Shown here one piece after another: positions 59,384 to 64,000 of a stretch of 64,000 bases of DNA. The DNA is from Amanita rubescens (taxonomy: Eukaryota > Basidiomycota > Agaricomycetes > Agaricales > Amanitaceae), in NCBI GenBank assembly GCA_015039365.1, contig WION01000122.1, positions 79,002 to 143,001 on the forward strand. The letters run 5' to 3'. The stretch's first letter is position 1; the number at the start of each line of letters is the position of its first letter. The notes beneath the pieces are model-generated. The model ran no database searches, had not been told where the DNA came from, and saw only the letters and a program-made list of their open reading frames with translations. Made by a program: the position numbers and the translations under genes.

Positions 59384-62300
59384 AATGAATTACCGGGGTC
59401 ACGCTCACGGCATGACAGATTTGGTAACGAGTTACAACTGATATGATTGATACATAGTTTTCGGGCAGGATAGGGAGATCACTTACGCATCTGATGCGAG
59501 TGTGTGATTCCCTTTATTTAAGGCCAGAACGTCGGGAAAGATCGCAAGGCGTGTATTTTATGATATCTTAGCATGAACGGGAGACGTAGCGCAGTTGGGC
59601 AGACATGAGCCTATGTGGCATACAGTGCACTTATCGGCGCTCGCCTCAATAGTGCTTCAAATTCGAATCAGAAGGCGGGAATTACAACGAAGATAAGTTT
59701 ACGCAGCATTGAGTTGGCGTTCAAGGTTTTATCATTCTTGTGTCTATACGGTTAATGCCTTCTCTCGGAGATCAATCACCCGGAATACGCTGAAACAAGA
59801 TGGCCGGAGCCTATAAGAGGAATAAAGAATTTGGACATGAAGACACCCCAGTTCTGTAACAGGGAACGAGGTATGTTGTTTCCCATACGCATATTGATTG
59901 CATCCGCAGGGCCAAGATCATACAAAAAATTTTAAATGAACGCCAGAAACTACTTCCAAGAACGAACGGCCGCTCAAAAAGCGTCGCAATGTAGGCTAGC
60001 TTCAAGAATCTGAACATGGAGTGTGAGGAGCACTTGCTGCGATGCTTCCTGGCCAGCGCTTTGGGAAGCTTAACTGAGCGACACAACGATGACACCTAGC
60101 ATGTTCCTTGCTTTTTCATGAAAATAACCTTGGTGATTTCATATCCGCAGTTATATGACTATTTCCCAGTACTTATTGACGTCTTCGAGAGTCAAGTGAC
60201 TGATGAATGGCCCTTGCCGAAACCCATATTATGGTTCGGCCATGCCATCGAGGGGTTATGTGAGAACGCTAAACCAACCTACCTGACTTCCTGTCCCCGG
60301 GCAAACCTGAAGTCAAGTTTGGCATACTGCGCTTTGGTGACATCAGAAGGGCTGTGGAGTCGAGAAGGGTTGAAAATGGCACGACCAAAAGGATGTTGAA
60401 ATGCCTCACTGCGATTCCCATATGATCATAGCCTAGCCAACTTGCAGGATACGTCGTATCTAGTACCGATAACCCGCGAACTCTTTAACTTTGATAGGGG
60501 CAACCTCGTTCTCGAACAGATGCGACTCTTCATACGCACGACGAAGGCAGCTTGGGCCGATGACTCAATCCTACCCATGTTTGATGATAAACATCATTGT
60601 TCGCTTCCTAGCAAAAAGTTTTCGTACGTACGCCCGGTCATGGCCACCAGGCCAGGCACAGCACCATCCGTATACGCCGACCGTGGAGTTTGGACATTGA
60701 AATTGACCAGGAGGGACCTCCGCGCCTGCCCGCTCGCCAATTTTAGAACAAACAGCATTTACATTTACGGCACCGTTGGCAATGTACCGACTAATGGGCA
60801 TACAAGACCCATCAAGCAAGCTTGTTCCAGACTATGGGCGCTGGGGAGTTGTGGGAAGGGGCGGGCATTTGCGCACCCCCAAAAACGCCGACGAGGCTAT
60901 GAGCGTAATGAGCGTGGTACGTCTTTATCACATAAGAAATGTTCTAGGGTGCCCATGGGAAGACTCATCGCCGCTGTCATAGCCAAGTCATCTTATCCAA
61001 ATATCCCACTTCCACATTTCACTAAAGCACATCTTGATCAGCTGTCAGATAAGTCAACACCATACGTTTCAAGCAAAAATACTCAGCGATGCGTTGACCG
61101 CTTAACAACGCGGGGTAAGAGGGCTCCATTGACTTCTAGCCTTAGAACTTGAGAAGCGATTTCTAGGCATGTGACCGCGTCGCCTGACCATGTGTACCGT
61201 CTTGCAGGTCCTCACCTACTGATACAAGATAGAGGAGACTGAAGCCCACGATCTGCGGAGCAACCCCTTCTCCGGTGATAACACTCTTTTCCATACTGCG
61301 GATAGGAGTCTTCTATTCGCCAGGTGTAGTCATATGAAGCCACTACTGATAAAAATAGGAGATGCTCGCCTAAGAACCTGACAGCTACACATTGCGTCCC
61401 CCAAGTTACCGACTTTGCCCTGCAACTGCCAACTGCTGGCAGCTATCTCCGAAGCCGTACGCGTGTAGACATGTTAGGATCGTCGTCAACGGCGAGTATT
61501 GAGATAACAGATCGTGTCAATGTCCACGTTGCATCTGCAGGCAAGTCATGTCAAAAGGGCCATCCAATGATTACATCCATTCAAATACGGGAACAGCGAG
61601 GGATTCTATTTGTGTGCGGCATGTACTGCCATGTACTGCCATGCTGCAGACGTGGATGCCGTCAACCACCTGGACGTGGCCCGCCAAAGAAGGTTGGAAG
61701 AACAATTCTTCTTTTATTCGAAACAGAAAAGAAAAGAAAGAATGTACGCTTACCTGCTTCCAAAACCTCATATTCCCAGCTCGTGCACCTGCAATCCACT
61801 CGACACCACCGTGACTTACCCGGGGGGATACAGGACGTTTGTTAAACACTCCCCAGCAGTAAACATCACAAAAGACGGGAGCAAGTCAGACTCGTTTTTT
61901 TCGTCGCGTGTCCTCAGACATAAGCAGCCATACCATACACGTTGCAGCCATATACGACCAGAGTATGATACAATTCCATCATCATCAACGCTCCCAACAC
62001 GTGCATACTATCGACACAACCTATGTATCCCAACAAAGCAGCTGCAGATACACAGGTATGGCTTTCATATCATTTACATTAACCACAGATAACCACAGCC
62101 AAAAAAAAAGAAGTTCGACTCACCAAGTCATTGGGCGCCCTCTCACAGATTCCGACTCGGAAAGTCCTACTTAGTCCAAACCATTACTGGTAACATATAC
62201 ACGCGGCATACACGGCATTTAACTCGGAAGTACTTGGCGCACCTGCAGGCACGTTCCGATGACGGGGAGCCCTTACAAAGATCGCTAACATAGATTCGAC

Positions 62301-62701
62301 TAGGGTTGTCACTCCATCTATCTCTAGTAGATGCGCGTCGATAAGTATTGGTGAGATTTTTTATGAGATAACGGTAGAAGCAATTCATCTCTGCATTTGG
62401 ATCGCACTGCATAGTAAGCAGGACTGGGAAGGACACGCATACACGTCGTGGCCTGCGTTCTGTGTATACACAGCCACATACACAATAAATATTCGTACAG
62501 TACGCAATATCGATACCTTAAGAAAGAAGAGGGGTAAAAGACCAAGTATAAGAAATACAGGTATTGAGCGAGTAACGAACACGAAAAAAAAACTATCACC
62601 ACGACCCTCTCAGTACAAAAAAAAAAATACAACAACGAACCACGGTCCGGCCACTTGCGAAAGCACTAGTTTTGTTTCTTTTTTTAGAGTCTTATGACCC
62701 A
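59384..62701. other. Large stretch without a supported gene
   Basis: About 3.3 kb. A 236-codon plus frame (60442-61152) begins at a non-ATG codon, has no motif and shows no splice support, so I do not call it. 59581-59680 contains TAGCGCAGTTGG (an A-box-like stretch) and AATTCGAATC 75 bp later, but no cloverleaf. A/T runs at 62590-62630 precede the 3' end of the transcription-factor-like gene. Confidence 0.4.
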
Positions 62702-64000
62702 TTACGAGTCCGCAATCTTGACAGACTCTTGAATTGGATTGCGATTGAAGGCAGTATTGATACTCAACTGCGAAAGTTGGCCTGGATTGGCACCACGCGC
62801 TGGCGTATTGGAACCCGACTGCTCAGGGGTGCCACCCATCCGAGGCGTGATCATACCGCTGCCGCCAATGCCATAAACGAAACCTCCAGAAAGGACGTCC
62901 ATGCTGTTATAGCCTACAAAGTGTCGTCCGTCAGTCATGGCTCGAGCAGTGAATCTCGATTACTTACCCGGAACGAGCATGCTATCCCAGAAACCACTGC
63001 TAAGAATATTGTCCATCGTCATGCCGACCGAAGAATGATCTTCGACAGGCATAGGTGCCATTGTCGGAGGGAACGTCGACATGTCGGCGACAGGTCCCAT
63101 CTCGCTATTAAAGTTGAACTCCATAAGGTACGTAGGTTCACTTGGGTAAGCTGCCTGTGGAATGCCTCCCGTCTGTTGATGCATACCGTGTGATGGTATA
63201 TGGTCGAGGTTGGTGACTTCATCCTTCATCGGCTCACCGGCATTGTTTTGATCTATCCGTGCGGATATCAAAGCACGCAGGAAAACGCTGTACAGCGCGT
63301 GTGTATGCAACTGGCTGGCGGCCGAAGTCTCCAGTGTATCTACGACGTCTCTAACCATTTGAAGTGTGCTCTGCTCATTATCGTGGAATTCTTGGAACTC
63401 TGGCCGGATTAACTGTGCTCCTGTGAGTGATCTGATGTGAACGGACAAGGATGATCACACACCTTGAGCAGGGTGAGAACGGCATAGGAGATCATGACAC
63501 AATGAGAATCGGGAGAATACCTCAAGTAACCTTTCGGACCGAGATAGTCACGAGCAAGAGTAGCACAGGACATTGCCGAGCAATGACACCGTGCAAAGAA
63601 GTGTCCGATATTAATGGGTGTCCGATCCAAGGCGTCTTGGAGACCAAAAGAATTGAGCACCAGCATTGCATAATGGAAGTAGAACTGGGAAATCAACACT
63701 TTATAGTCGCGAACGTTCGGTGAAAGCTGGAAATGAACGCGATGAGCTCGAGCAGGCAAAAAGCCAAGAGGAAAAAAGTTTACTTTCGATAAAACGTAAT
63801 CCGTGCCAATACTGACGCCATTGGAGAATCTGCGCCTCGAAGCTTTTAATGACGAGGAGATAATCGCAATGGGTCTGTAGTCCAGATATCGTGTTCGTGC
63901 CGCAATACAAAAAGTCGAGACTCCGGGAGAGGATCCGCTGCAATTCCTGAAAGAAGGGTCAGAGTGGTTCGCCGTAATCAAGGAAGTCCGTACCGAATAC
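62702..64000 (-). CDS. Fungal transcription-factor-like protein, C-terminal part, truncated by window edge
   Basis: C-terminal half of what looks like a basidiomycete Zn2Cys6-type regulator. The DNA-binding part would lie right of the window. Exons (minus): about 63946-63784, 63726-63463, 63412-62968 and 62913-62702 (stop). Features typical of the fungal middle-homology region: LQRILSRSLDFLY, HYAMLVLNSFGLQDAL, SCATLARDYL, YSPDSHCVMISYAVLTLLK joined to LIRPEF. The tail is Gly/Met/Pro-rich (ITPRMGGTPEQSGSNTP). The first two exons are out of phase by one base in my model, so either an intron is placed wrongly or there is a frameshift near 63784. The domain call is from pattern memory. Confidence 0.65.

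Noticed and set aside
59581..59680. tRNA-like sequence with an A-box-like TAGCGCAGTTGG and AATTCGAATC downstream
   Set aside because: The B box is degenerate, and I could not fold acceptor, anticodon and T stems consistently. At most a tRNA-derived relic.
60442..61152. 236-codon plus-strand frame
   Set aside because: Begins with a non-ATG codon, no domain or splice context; composition typical of chance frames.

Overview
The window looks like nuclear DNA of a mushroom-forming basidiomycete (Agaricomycetes). Genes carry many 45-60 nt introns, and the families are typical of that class: a SAT-starting polyketide synthase, expanded seven-helix membrane proteins, F-box clusters, a Crinkler/kinase-type gene, and a transposon-borne integrase. 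All exon models below were read by eye from splice signals, reading frame and comparison between paralogs. Nothing was searched against a database.

Layout. 1-3072 (minus): 5' part of a non-reducing-type polyketide synthase (SAT, KS, start of AT), cut by the window edge. 5-29.4 kb: a decayed tandem array. Its unit is a GFA-type zinc protein plus a seven-helix membrane protein. Five membrane-protein copies have open exon models (6780, 10395, 20500, 22927, 28291), one is reduced to a single exon (17.2 kb), and only the first GFA copy (5059-5713) is intact. The array is interrupted by a broken Crinkler-kinase gene (12.4-14.3 kb, minus) and by a 1.8-kb terminal-inverted-repeat element (17375-19185). 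29.8-34.8 kb: three tandem F-box paralogs, the first broken; a fourth, also broken, lies at 41.0-42.4 kb on the minus strand. 35.2-36.6 kb: an AIFM2/FSP1-like flavoprotein (minus). 37.8-40.4 kb: a tandem pair of another multi-pass membrane protein family.

42821-57383 is the most interesting part: a 14.56-kb block bounded by inverted arrays of a degenerate 10-bp GTGATC-type repeat. The two arrays are colinear, and their fifth unit is identical. Inside are four apparently intact multi-exon genes: a 997-aa cysteine-rich protein with a HECT-E3-like C-terminus, a 461-aa protein of unknown family (minus), a 538-aa DD35E integrase, and a 658-aa protein of unknown family. Private tandem repeats lie between them. 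I read this as one large DNA transposon, possibly of an undescribed class, in which a ubiquitin-ligase-like gene travels with an integrase-type transposase.

57.7-64 kb: a disordered Ser/Pro-rich protein (minus), a poorly supported stretch of about 3.3 kb, and the C-terminal part of a fungal transcription-factor-like gene (minus) that runs off the right edge.
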